From: Paracyclopina nana
Taxonomy: Eukaryota > Arthropoda > Copepoda > Cyclopoida > Cyclopettidae
Direction of reading: 5' to 3'
Assembly: GCA_019096065.1 (NCBI GenBank)
Contig: JAGUCH010000002.1
Coordinates: 10,986,501 to 11,050,500 of the forward strand
DNA: 64,000 nt
Part shown: piece by piece, positions 42,963 through 54,551 of the stretch
How positions within the stretch are numbered: position 1 is the stretch's first letter
Layout: each line of letters starts with the position of its first letter
Position numbers and translations under genes: made by a program
The notes under the pieces: model-generated
The model's database searches: none
Seen by the model: only the letters and a program-made list of their open reading frames with translations
What the model was told of the DNA's origin: nothing

Positions 42963-45900
42963 AATGACAGAAAAAAAAATTGGTGTTCCGGAATTGCATC
43001 TCTCTATTATTTGAGTTGCAAAGAGGCTGTGAGCACTGATGAACGGCAGCGCACAGCTTATCAGGAATTTTTTTTTTCTGCTTAAAAATCATTCACAGTA
43101 AGGTGGTAGCCATTCTTACCGAGATGAATTCTACCAACCCAACAATTTACATCTTTTGATATCTCTTCAACCCTACTTCAAGGCTAAATAAATGGTTAAA
43201 TCAATTTCCGGCGCCCAGCACAACATGATGGTTAAAAAAAAATAGCTCCTGCCTAAGCCATTAGTCTAAAATTGAAAGTTCTAGGGGACCAATTAATTTT
43301 TGGGCAAAAATTCACTTTATGCAATGTGAATCAAGTTACTAAATATTGCAAAAAGTATATACAGTAGATTGATGGCATCTACTTAATACTAAAGTAAGCA
43401 GATATCTCATACAGGGGGGGGGGGGGTCTATTTTGTACATTTTTCTAAAAAATGAGCTGGTGAAGGGGCAGAAGTCTTTCAAATTCTTATGTAGTGATAG
43501 GTGCCGGAAATCGATTTATGCAGGGCCATCCATTTCTACTTCTCCTTTTTTTGGAACTGAGTTTTTAGAACGATCTTCTCATCAAAATCTAGAGCTCTAA
43601 AGTACAGCTGTGATAAGAGGTCACCTTACATTATAGATCTACCATACCTATCTATATATTTACCATTTTTGCCACCATAGCATTTTTAGATTGATATGGT
43701 GGCAAAAATGTAAATGAATCAGAAAAAATTATATTAAGATTGAAATGGTGACAAAAAAAGCCGTTTTTGCGATCACAATAAATTACGTCAAATTGCTAAA
43801 TTCTCATTTGAAGACCAATTTTCAGCTTCTTATTTGAATGACTTCTAGGCTATCAAAAGTGTCCAAATTAGTGTGCACTGACAGATAAAGATGAAAATTT
43901 GCCATAGAAATCAATTTGTCTTGGTTTCAGTCTATTTTTGGAAAAATGGTGGAAGAGCCATTTTTGGCTATTTTCAGGCAGCGTTAGCTTTTGTTTGCAA
44001 CCGAGTGTAATCAAGATATTGTGACTAGAGCACTGAGATTTGATGAGAGTATCTCGTTCTTTACAACAGCTGAACATTTTTTTTGAAAAAATTTACTTAG
44101 GTACAGCTCAAACTACAGCTCCTATCGGAACGAATTTTGAGGGGTTCGTGGTTTCTCGGTGCTGTTACCAAATACCAAAAAAAAGCGTAACATAATATAA
44201 TAAACGGTGGAACAAAATTGGGCAGATGTCGTGCTACCGTAGGCCGGACGGCCACCTTTAGGCTGCTTTTCGGAACTGAGTTTTGAGAACGATCTACTCA
44301 TCAAAATACAGAGCTCTAATTGTGACAAAAAAATAACTGAGTCAGCATTTTAGGATAATCAATTAATATTGGGCGCGGATAGTTGCGGAATGTTGAGCCT
44401 GTGTTTAGCTTTCGGCTATAAGCAGTGTTATCAACGGATTTTTAGTGTTCCGACCACAATTTTTCAGAACATTTCAAAAACTACCACTTTTCCGACCACC
44501 TACTCAAAACGGCCGAAACTCACACAGTTCATGCATAAAATGTCATTTTTTCATCTACAAGGTCTTTTTTACAATGTTTGTAGTATAAATATGTTACTTG
44601 GGGAAACTATAAGAAAACAGAATTTTTATTTTGTTGTAGCTTCTCTGAGCAAAAAGTAGCCTAAATCACGAGAAGCTGCTTCTCATCTAAATCATGCTTT
44701 AATTTCATATTTACATTGAGATTAATCTCATTTACCAAGTTTCTACATCTAAATTGTTTCCCAACGGAAAAATGGGCAAGTTCAAATCGGAATTTTTGTC
44801 TAAAAGTGCCTACTTTTAGTTAGTTTTGGGTCATTTTCAAAAACGACCACTTTTTCGACCACCGACCACCAATTATTTTCCCGACCAAATTAATTCAAAA
44901 AAGACCACTTCGGTCGGTGGTAACTCTGGCTATAAGAAATAGGTGCTACGTCGATTTCGCGACTTTTTTGGGATGAGCGTGATAGCGGCATTTTTAACCA
45001 CTGTGCGTATGATTTCCTGCGCATGCTAGACGCTACAATTAATGAGTGGCCTAATTCTTTCTATCATTATCATTCATTAGCAAAAATAGCTCTTGAACGT
45101 CGTCGCGCATCATTTTTCTTGTGCTACTTTCGATCAGTTCAATTTGCTGAAATGTGATGCCTTGAAATGTCAAATAAGATGGCATTGTCTTGATCCTCGT
45201 GAAATCGATTTAGCGCCCATCATCGTGGAGAGAAGGCTCTAATTTCATTGGCGATAAATTATTTTTAGGTTATGGTGGGCTCCCCCCTCCCGAACCCCAG
45301 CACAACCCCCGACGAGGCTCTGCTACCGGCAGCTACGGGCTCCCAGTTCCCCCAGAATGGCTAAGGGCTCAAGCAGAAAACCGGAGGGGCAGCAAAGCGC
45401 CGATTATTCCTTCATCAAGCCTTGTTGGATTGTCTGGAGGAAGAGATTCGCCAACTTTAATGGAGAAAAGGCTGAAGCCAACTTCAAAGCAACGGTCACC
45501 ATTGCCGTTGCATCTTCCAACAACCAACGGAGTGCATTCAGCCATGGTAAAAAATCAATAGAGCAACAAGAAAGAGCCCTTTTTTATGCGCTATATGCTA
45601 TCAGCAAATAGGCTATTCCATTCAGCGGAAGGTGCTTTCTCTTTTCTCACAACCTCACGAGAAAGCTCTACGGATAATCAGCGTATCACGTAGGCAAAAT
45701 TTTCAGAATTATGTCGTTTGCATGTGAGGAAATGCACTATCACGTGACAAAAAATGGGTATTTTTAAAAATCGTTGCGCTTTTGTGATAATAGTGACGAA
45801 AAGTGACAAGTTAATTCAAAACGATCTGAGAGTGATATTCACAGGGTCCATTCGGAATGAATGATAATTTAGTAACTACCGATAATGTTTTGACACGTGA

Positions 45901-46208
45901 AGTTAGCCTTCTTTTCAATTTAATAAATTCTAGAGATTTCAGTTACCCTTAGCAAATTATTCATGGCGAATATGGCCATGATTGCTGCGGTAGAGTTATG
46001 CATGCAAAAATCATCCAAAATCCAATACCATGTAATGAACTTACCAGAAAATATTGCGCATGATCCTCCCCAAGATTAACAGATGAAGATCAAGTTTCGT
46101 GTTTGGTTTTCCCCCGATGAAGGTAGAGCACGGTTGGCGGATGGGAGTACGCATCAACAAATCGAAGCAAAAAAATCAATGCCAATCTTCATGGTGATAT
46201 TTATTCTT
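42963..46208. other. gene-free interval, AT-rich with fragments of repeats
   Basis: No supported gene. Notable items are a run of G near 43415 and two near-identical 48-bp blocks (43553-43600 and 44272-44319, from GGAACTGAGTTTT to AGAGCTCTAA). There is also a short GC-rich patch at about 45280-45420 with an 84-codon frame lacking any recognisable feature. Confidence 0.4.
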
Positions 46209-47159
46209 GGGATATACTAAAATGCGCGACATGCGCGACATACGCGACAAGCGCGACATGCGCGACAAACTACTAAAATGCGCGACATGCGCGACTACTA
46301 AAATGCGCGACAAGCACCACAGGTTACTGAAATGCAAAAAAAATTGTTTTGTTACCACTTCTTGAAATATTTTTTCAATTTACTATTACTGATTATTTGT
46401 CATGCTTTTTCCTAAATATTACATTGCCATTGATGTAGCTCACTCTGCACTGTTCACCTAAAGTAACGGCCAAAATTATGGCATAGTTTTTTATCAGAGA
46501 GGAGATAAAACAATGCAATGTTAGAAATTAAAAAAAAATGTTAGAATTGAAAAAAAATTGTTAGAATTGAAAAAAATTAAGAATTGAAAAAAATACTATG
46601 TTAGACATGAAAAAAACAATGTTAGACTTAGAAATAGAATTATCACTTTTTCTTTTTTTTGCCTCTTATTGTACAGTCTGTACTCTGTCCTTTCAATATT
46701 GGACGGTGTGGGAATCTAAACTTTGGGTTACATAATCAAGAAATACTGGACTTAATTAATCTCATTCGAAAGCTTGAGTCTTTTCCCATCTTTTTTGTCA
46801 AAATAGAAAAAAAAAATACTTTAAATTCCGTCAAAAAATAAAAAAGGTGTCCAAATGTTCAAGCTTTCCACCTATACCCATTATGCCTCAAAATTCATGA
46901 ATTCATAACATAAACTTTTGGCTGCAGCTCTGTCCAAATTTGAACGGACAGACTGCATATAATTCTTACATTGATAATGGATTATTAATCCAAGTACTTT
47001 TGGTTGTGGTTGTCCCATAATTTAGTAGTCGCTCATGTCGCGCATTTTAGTAGTTTGTCGCGCATGTCGCGCATTTTAGTAGTCGCGCATGTCGCGCATT
47101 TTAGTAGTTTGTCGCGCATGTCGCGCTTGTCGCGCATGTCGCGCATTTTAGTATATCCC
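46209..47159. mobile_element. 951-bp element with tandem-repeat ends
   Basis: Both ends read GGGATATACTAAAATGCGCG inward. The terminal 110-130 bp of each side are built of tandem variants of GCGCGACAT and of CTACTAAAAT. Left (46220-46315) and right (47026-47148) are inverted copies. The interior is AT-rich, with a degenerate (TTAGAATTGAAAAAAA) repeat at about 46518-46625. No transposase frame. Confidence 0.68.
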
Positions 47160-49079
47160 TATTTAATATCTTCGGCCGTTTCAAGTTACATCTTCTTTGG
47201 CAAACAAAAGATTCACGTTGAAACTTGTCATTGAATGAAAGTCATGAAACATGAATGGACAGGAATTGACTCTGCAGACTGCAAGCTTTTGAATTTTGTT
47301 GATTGGGTTAGTTCTTTTGATTATTGTGGCGTTCAGGCACTTTTTGAAAGCTTTGGGAGATTTAATAGCTGAAAGATGCGAATAACTTAGATCTGAGTTA
47401 AACAATAAACAAACAACGCGTGGATGTGCCGATGTAGAAGGACGGGACGTTTTAATTTGAATTTGTGCATCGATGGCCAAATTTCACCATAATGAAATAG
47501 TGCCACAAAGAACGTCAATTTCGCATTTTCAAGATCGTAACTCCGCATTGCACAGGTACCTAATCGCTTCTGACATTTTTCAAATTGCTAGGGCGAAAAG
47601 AGTAGCTTTCAGAATCTTAATAGCTTGTCTCTTATTAACGAATGGAAAAGGTTGACGTAATCGCTGTGTCGACGCTTACTGTCAACGCTGCATTTGACGT
47701 CTGCCACAAAATGGTGATGTAACTTTAGCAATTTGGCGAAAATGTCCAAATTAAGTGGCAAATTTTTTTGGAAAAAATACGAAAATGAAGATGGGAAAAC
47801 TATTTCAAAATTCGAGCGCCAAATTGGAGTTTTTGAATTCAAGAAGATTTAACAATGTCCATGAGACATTAGTATCACAACCATAACAATCACGTGGAGC
47901 ACTCCCAGCGGCCTTTTAGGGCAACAGCTGGGATTTTCGGCTGACATTGCTTGAGAAAAAAACTGAGTGCCCGCGTTTTGGCGATTCGAGTTAAGTTGGT
48001 TAAGTCGAAGATAGCAACCGTTAGTGAGGCCAAAGGGTATTCTCTTATTGACTTGTTACAAGAGTTAAGTTAGTTCCGAAGAAAGGTTACTGCTGTTTTA
48101 GCATGATAACTTGACTAAAAATTCGAGTAGGGGATCACCCTTTTCATAGAAACCTCGCCTAATTATGAGTGATCTCGGAGGGAATGCCTGTTTTATCGAT
48201 GTTGCAACCAGCTAGAGAAACTGCAGTTGCTTGGGGGAAAATAAGGTTTTTCTAGCAAGGCAGTAATAAATTAAATCGCGCTTCTGCAAGCTTACTAGTC
48301 AAACTGAGGCCTAAAAAGGTTATTGGATTTATATACTGTTCATCTACCGTTCCTTAAGAAATGCATTTTGACAAAACTATGCACAATGCTAAAAGTCGCG
48401 ATATCATTTTGCGGCTTCATATCCACTTCAATTATGGTAAAATGCGAACATATTTTGATTAGCAAGATACATGAAAAGTACAACCAAAAGAAAGCGCTTT
48501 TCAGCAGTTGTATCGAAAAAAGACAGGAAAGGAAGCTTCGTGTCAATTTCTGTCTTACTTAGGCCTTTTTAGCAACGAAAAAGTGACAAGTCGTCCATAG
48601 CCAGAGAAGGAGCCTATTGACTGAAAATCTTTATTTGTTCATTAAAAAATATCCTCGGTATACTTTTCTTTTTTCGTACCAGCAACGCATGTGTACTGTG
48701 TTGAAAAGTTCGTGTTGTTGGGTAACTGTTGAGTAGGATGGTACAAAGATGCCACAGTACATCCCAAATACTCACCTGCCAAAATACTGCGTCGTATCTT
48801 GTCATGGCCTCTCTCTGAGGCTTCATAAGCCAAGTCACTTCCGCCTATTGATTTTTCCAAGCTCTTATCATTGCAGCTCTTGCTCCGGTTGTCTGGAGAA
48901 GAAATAAAACAAGTACTTGTTCATAATGGCTGCTACAAGTGTGCTACGTCAGTATTTGGGGCACACAGCTCCCCTAGCTTCCAGTATCTTTTCTCTTTGA
49001 ACCGAGGGGAAAATGGGGTGTGATGCGAGAAGCACGAAAAGTAAGCGAGGCCGTTAAAGCATAAAGTGTGTGTTTTCAG
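47160..49079. other. gene-free interval
   Basis: No supported gene. The stretch from 48337 to about 48395 is an inverted partial copy of the 148-bp element found at 57394. Confidence 0.4.
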
Positions 49080-49332
49080 GATGACAAAGGTCCTCGGTTG
49101 ACTCCGGAGGCCGCGTATCTTATTGATGTGAAGGAGTCCGAGGAGGATCATCGCACTCGATTCAGAAAGGACACGAGGCCTCCGCCGTCTGCTTTGATCC
49201 AAGTAAGACAAGGTTATCCTGCACTGGAATCTTCATTAAATCAATGCTTATCTTCCTCCACTCAGGAACCAGAACCGGAGGACGTGGAGGACACCGCCTG
49301 CTGGAAGATTATGAAGTTTCTCCACCTTTCAG
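49080..49332 (+). CDS. two coding exons B of the unrecognised gene
   Basis: Exon 49080-49202 (acceptor TGTTTTCAG; LTPEAAYLIDVKESEEDHRT and RFRKDTRPPPSALIQ) is phase 0 to phase 0. Exon 49266-49332 (acceptor CCACTCAG; EPEPEDVEDTACWKIMKFLH then LSG) ends in phase 1 at G|GTAAGG. The intron between them is 63 bp, the usual size in this genome. The pair is acidic and then hydrophobic-basic. No ATG is in frame in the first exon, so an upstream exon supplies the start. The family is not recognised. The ending HLSG and its phase parallel exon C, which suggests alternative 5' modules feeding one downstream exon off the right edge. Confidence 0.55.
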
Positions 49333-52300
49333 GTAAGGCGAGCTAAAAATCGGGGGGTCACTCTGATCAAATGGCCTTGGGAGCGCAAATGGGACACAGA
49401 TTTGGAGAGATTCGCGGCGAGCAGACACTGCTGCTAAGTAGGTGAAGGCGAGCATTGGGCGGATATCGAGTATGTGCACAAGGAAGCCAAGGTCTCGTGC
49501 TTTTTCTTATTTGTCGTCCCAGCATGCTCTGCCTATACCATCTTAATCACAATGAAGTGGGTTATATAATGGCCCAGTTTAATTCGTTTTTGAGCCGGGA
49601 TTTCACGCGGCGGAGAGAGAAAAGGCCAAGGAGAGAAAGCAGTTGAAGAAATATGGACCCGGAGATGATGCCAGCGTCAGTGGCAATGTGGCGTTTATAC
49701 CCCATTTCTGGCTGGCTGGCTGGCTGCTTCAAAGTGGGTGTCTCATTTGAGAGTTGTGAAAAGTGGGGAGAAGCTAGCAGTGTAACGTACGTAAGAAGGG
49801 GTGATGTGGCTTTCACGACCACCACTCGCTGTTCAGACAATAGAAAGAAGTGAGGCTGCAAAAGCCTGCTCGCAGCTAGCGCATATTGTGGGGTAATATA
49901 ACAAATCCTTAGAAGCTGGCTGTAGTGTGCTAGTAGCATGCTTAGATTATACCAATGCTGTACTTGCTTTAAAGACAAAAATCGATTACGGCTTCGCGAG
50001 ATGGTCACGTATAACGTGATTATCACATGTACCCCGCTACTGCTCTCATTTTCATATTTTGTCGGAAGTCGATACGTAATACGTACGACGTTCGTGTTAT
50101 TTGACAGGGCGTTGATTAAGGATTGGCTTAATGTACTCCACTGTGGAGCATACTCGTACCAATGGTGTTGCTGAAAAGTTGTTATATTTTGCATATTCTC
50201 AAGCATTAAACGCTTTGCACGGACAGGATAACCTGTTTGAATTAGCCCCCGCTAATGTGATGATTGCGTTTGACCGCAGAAAAAGTAAATAACCTCTAGC
50301 AGCCTCGAACGGCCTTCGAGGATATCGTGATTTCTCCAACGTGTGCTAACGATACGTATAGTTTTTCCCAGCACGCATTATTCCATCACCAGGTCATATT
50401 TTTCGCTGCAACCTTCAATTACGCTGTTCTTGGGTGTTGTGAGTAGGTTTCCAATATAGTGCAAGTGAAGAAGTTTGATGTTTCTTTCCTCCCCACCCAA
50501 AGCGCTGAAGTGTTGATCTGCTTGACGTCCATCCTCGAGTTTCCAGCCTTTCAAAGAGCTCCGTTTTCCTTTTATTGACTTGTCAGTAGACTATTAGCTG
50601 GGTCAGTGGTTATCTGCACTTCGCCGTCTTTAGGCAGATATGGTGTGTTGTTGTTGTTCCAGGAGATGCATATGATTTCAACAATAACAGGGGTCATAGC
50701 TGTAGCATCTTGAGATGATCTGATTGTCATAAAATGCAGATATTCATGCATTCTTGCGGATTAGCGTCGTACATGGCAACAACCCTCCACGCCAAAAGCA
50801 GGCAAAAGTGCTCGTGTGTGTGTGTCGAAACCTCCCCAACTTTACAGCTGCTTTCTCGTTCAAACTCGGTGAAAGCAGCTCGCTTCCTTTTTCAACGGTG
50901 TTAAGTTGCCATTGTCTTTTCCCCTTTGGATTGATGGCATAATGGCAATGATGCTATCGAAGTGCAAGGCTTGCAATACAAGACTTCTTAGTTGTGCGTT
51001 GTAGCAAGCGAAAACGAGGCCGCGGAGGATGAAGAAGACTGATTCTCCGCTGCGAGAGCTCAGAGACTCTGGAGAGTCCGCGACCGTGGATAAGCGCGCG
51101 GAGAGCCCATGAGACGATGATAGCAGTCTGCACAAGTGCTTTGTTTTGCTCGGACTCTCGATAAGGCAAAAATACACCAAATAGTGAGCTAATAATGGTG
51201 ACCAGCCAACAAACCACACACAGTTGAAATAGGGTATTTTTTGCATCTGCAAACGACATCCAATACGTACGTGAAAGCTAATTCCTGCTTTTTGCTCGCT
51301 GAGAGATTTCGGTTGACCAACATCATCGATCGAGGCTGGCTTTAAACCATATTGCTTTAGGTCCTCGCGAGGCTGTCGTGTACCGGCAAATTATTTGCGC
51401 AGTGCTATGCAGAAAACCTCATTAGTGCTAATGAAGCCGTCACGTACGTCGCTCTTACATATGACGATAGAGAGGCGAATTTCGGATAGTGTACGATTTC
51501 TGAAGTTTCATCTCAGTTGCTGCGTGATTGAAAATCCACGGTTGTTACCCTGTTCCTTTGATGTAAGATTTGCCCTGAATCGCATAGTCACAAAGTTTGC
51601 GCACATTTTCTGCCTTTTCGCTGCTTCTTTAAAAATGATGATTCAACGGGCTGAAATATCGACTTTTGTTACCTTGACAATTCCTCCTGCTGCGTAACTT
51701 TTTCAACCTGCTATTGTATTTTCATTCGAACGAGCCGCCATTCAGGGTGTCTGGATTGTATCTTTCACTTGGAGACACAATCCAACCCAAATTGCGTAAT
51801 AAGGGCAAGTCGTTTGCAATTTTGTGAGAGGAAACACATGAATCAAAAGCCTCATAATACTCGTTGGTTGCCTGGTAGCCTCGCTTAAAAATTCTCTAAT
51901 AACTCACGACTTCCTGCAAGGAGAAGTGGGACATTGTAGCAGTGCTTTCGTTAAAACTTTATATCTAGTCCTTCCCACTTTTTTTGGGGTCATCATATGG
52001 CCCCTTTTTAAAAAAGTAAGTCAGCAGGCAATGTGTGGCAAGTCTTGCAGAAGTCGTTGTCAAAGAAAGCATACATTGTAGATGAATCACTCCTAAGCAC
52101 TACGTCAAAAACATGCACGCAACAAGTAGAGATGTGTACCTTCGTATACATTTGTTCGCCAGTGTTTTGAATTCCCCATCTCCCAAGTGAATCTGGGCTT
52201 CAAATGCTCGCAGGAGCAATTTGGGGGCAAACTTTACAGAGCGGCTGCTGCATCTGCTTATTCATCCGATAGACAATTTTTCCACATAGACCTGTTGAGC

Positions 52301-53359
52301 AAGAAAGTACAGGGGCTTTCTTTTTCGGCTTGCGCAATCTGTGCACTATTGGTATTGGGGAAGGGGGCAATTTTTTGCAGAGGCAACTGTTGCAGCTAAA
52401 TGTCCTTACAGTACAGCAATGTGTCCCGTTAACCTACTTTTTCGGCGCTTTGTCGCCCGAAATCGTCTGGTGACCACAATCTGCGAGCCGATCGAAGCAG
52501 CTTGATTCGCCCACCAGCACCAGCAGCCTCCCCTTGGGACATGGCTTTCAAAGCCATGAATTGAATTTCTTGAGCTGTTGGAAGCTTTTAAGATGAGCAC
52601 ATCCTCCACTAGCACTTCTGCAACGTATTATGTAGCCATGCAAGAAAGTGAGCTAGGGGAAGGTGCAGCCTCTAAAGAGCCTCCCCTTTGCCTTGCTAGC
52701 TCATCCATATCCGTGCATGTTTTGTGTGCTGCGTAGTGCTTAGCTTAGCTAGTAACAATGACGTAGTTGTTTTGAGCGAAATTCAAGAGGAAGAAGGGCT
52801 TGAAAGCCAGATCCAACTTGCTTCCACAAATATACTGGAGTTTTTCCTCTCCTACTTTGGAGCCGAGGGGTGCATGGTGGCTCGTTCAACTTTTGAGGAG
52901 CATGTCAGGTGCTCCATATTAGTCAATTATGTCTGTTAGCAAAACGTCGAAGAACGTGCGCGCACCCTCCGTCCGTCAGGCTTGGGGGGGAAATGGTCTG
53001 CATATGTGCTCCCCCCAATCAAAGCAGAAATTGAAAAGTCTCTTTCCACGCATGTCGACTTCATCGGTTTCCAATTGGAAAGCCGTCTTGTTTGCATAGT
53101 TGAGCAGACTGATTTGCACTGGTGATTTTCCCACTGCTGGGACAATGAATCCTTCTTGGCTACCACCACGTAGCCTCTTAGCCTCTTTCTGTGGTGGTGC
53201 ACAAAGAGGTTAGTGCACCCATGGCACATAAGCAAAAAGGAGGGGATTTCCTCGAGCTTGTCTACGTCGACGACTGCGAGATGTGCATCGTCATCATCGC
53301 GATAATGGTGGTACACTGTAGAATTAGCTTTCACGTCCGCCCTCGCGAAGCCAATAAAA
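49333..53359. other. gene-free interval between exons B and C
   Basis: No supported exon. A 214-codon reverse-strand frame (49562-50206) and a 101-codon one (50954-51259) are judged likely chance; see the rejected list. Several small CT-rich and TG-rich runs, and no repeat family recognised. Confidence 0.4.
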
Positions 53360-53903
53360 ATGGCCTCACCTCAGCCCCAATCGGGCGCTGGTCCGCCGCC
53401 CAATCCGCCGCCGGTGGTCAGGTCGCTGCAGGGCAGCCTCAAGGGCAAAAAGGCCACCCAGGAGTCAACGGGGTGCGAGGTGCCGTTCGTGCCCGCCGGG
53501 GGCGGCACCAGCTTCACCCGCTTCAAGCAGCTCTCCACGCGGAGGCCGAAGTCGTCGCCGGCCCACAAAAAGAGGACGGCCAGCTCGCCCAGCCTCACCT
53601 CGCCCCCCTCGTCCCCCTCGGCCTTCATGCTGCCCACCTACGACGCCACCATGGCGGCTGGTGGCGAGCTCGAGCCTCTGCAGCTGCCATCCTCAGCAGA
53701 TCGAGGCCAACAGCCTGAACAGCCTCGGACCCACGACAACAACAACTTGCGTCCCACATTTGACGGCCATCCCAAGATGGCGCCCATCGTTGGCTACATG
53801 CCTCATCTCGACCCGTCCGAATGGACTGTCGTGGACGAGGCTGAGGACCACCCAGGACGCAGAAAAGCCTCTGGATTTTTCCAGCCCATCAAGCACCTGT
53901 CAG
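53360..53903 (+). CDS. putative first coding exon C of the unrecognised gene
   Basis: ATG 53360 opens 181 codons plus one base, ending at donor G|GTAAGC (phase 1). The peptide is Pro/Ser-rich and basic (PPPNPPP-like start, RRPKSSPAHKKRTASSPSL, TSPPSSPSAF). It then becomes more structured with PIVGYMPHLDPSEWTVVDE and ends RRKASGFFQPIKHLSG, where RRKAS is a good basophilic-kinase site. Codon-level GC is much higher than in the flanking DNA, which supports true coding. Similar ending and phase to exon pair B. The protein family is not recognised; the rest of the gene should lie to the right of 64000 or in exons I could not see. Confidence 0.62.
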
Positions 53904-54371
53904 GTAAGCATTAGCGGCTTTAAAACGCATCGAGGTCGCGCGCCAGCGCCGTTGCCATTGGCATGCAAATCTTGCCAACTTCCCTCCCCCCTCCGTTGAA
54001 GTCGACTTGATTTGTATCCATTTCGATGAGGGGTTGTCTGTGTGTGTAGTCAAGGGATTCACCATTAGCAAGGATGATTTGTGATGAAAGTGCTGACATA
54101 CATTGATTCGCACCACCCCCAATGCGCCCCTCATCTCCCCCCGTGGCGCTGCTAACTACCCCACGCCATGTGAAGGCAGCGAGGGTGGTTTTTGAATTTC
54201 GTCCATCATCCTCGATTGAGTGCTACATTTCGCGGAAGTCATTGGGGGTTTCGTGCATCATGACTATGGTGCATACACAACATCCCCTTAATGTTACAAC
54301 TCGGCATAAAAGAGCGTTCAATGTGTATCGGAGGCAATCTTGCTGTGGATCTTGAACTTTTTGGATTCCAG

Positions 54372-54551
54372 GCTTTATTTTGATTTGACGAAGGACAGTA
54401 GAAGGTTGGTGGTACGCAGTGAAGACATTCCAAGAAGGATCTCTTTTGATTTGGAGACCGCTGGCACTCCAAAGCAAAGGCTTGCACATTCTTCTCATGC
54501 CAACAAATGTCAACTTTGTTGGCTAAAGCCTTTTCACATGCGAATGCAAAT
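54372..54551 (+). CDS. possible internal exon
   Basis: Open stretch between an acceptor (TTGGATTCCAG) and a strong donor (AAAT|GTAAGTG), phase 2 to phase 2, reading LYFDLTKDSRRLVVRSEDIP and onward, with a Cys-x-x-Cys (CQLC). Its incoming phase does not fit exons A, B or C (phase 1), so it could belong only with another exon, or be chance. Confidence 0.25.

Noticed and set aside
45357-45611. 84-codon + frame after a GC-rich patch
   Set aside because: No recognisable feature and no splice context. The GC-rich patch upstream looks like a repeat fragment.
46216-46330. Possible CRISPR-like array of short direct repeats
   Set aside because: Repeats are contiguous variants without unique spacers, mirrored at 47026-47148, and the genome is animal.
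46176-47234. Frames rich in SRMSRLSRMSRI at both ends of the 951-bp element
   Set aside because: Translations of the tandem GCGCGACAT-type arrays, not proteins.
49562-50206. 214-codon reverse-strand open frame
   Set aside because: Longest unexplained frame, but no recognisable motif, no splice or poly(A) context, an uneven Ser/Leu/Gln-rich composition, and it crosses sequence that looks intronic. Probably chance; worth a homology search only.
50954-51259. Reverse-strand frame starting MSFADAKNTLFQLC with two hydrophobic stretches, faintly like V-ATPase subunit e
   Set aside because: The likeness is limited to a few residues, and the second half turns into an Arg/Ser-rich sequence with no splice site to separate it.
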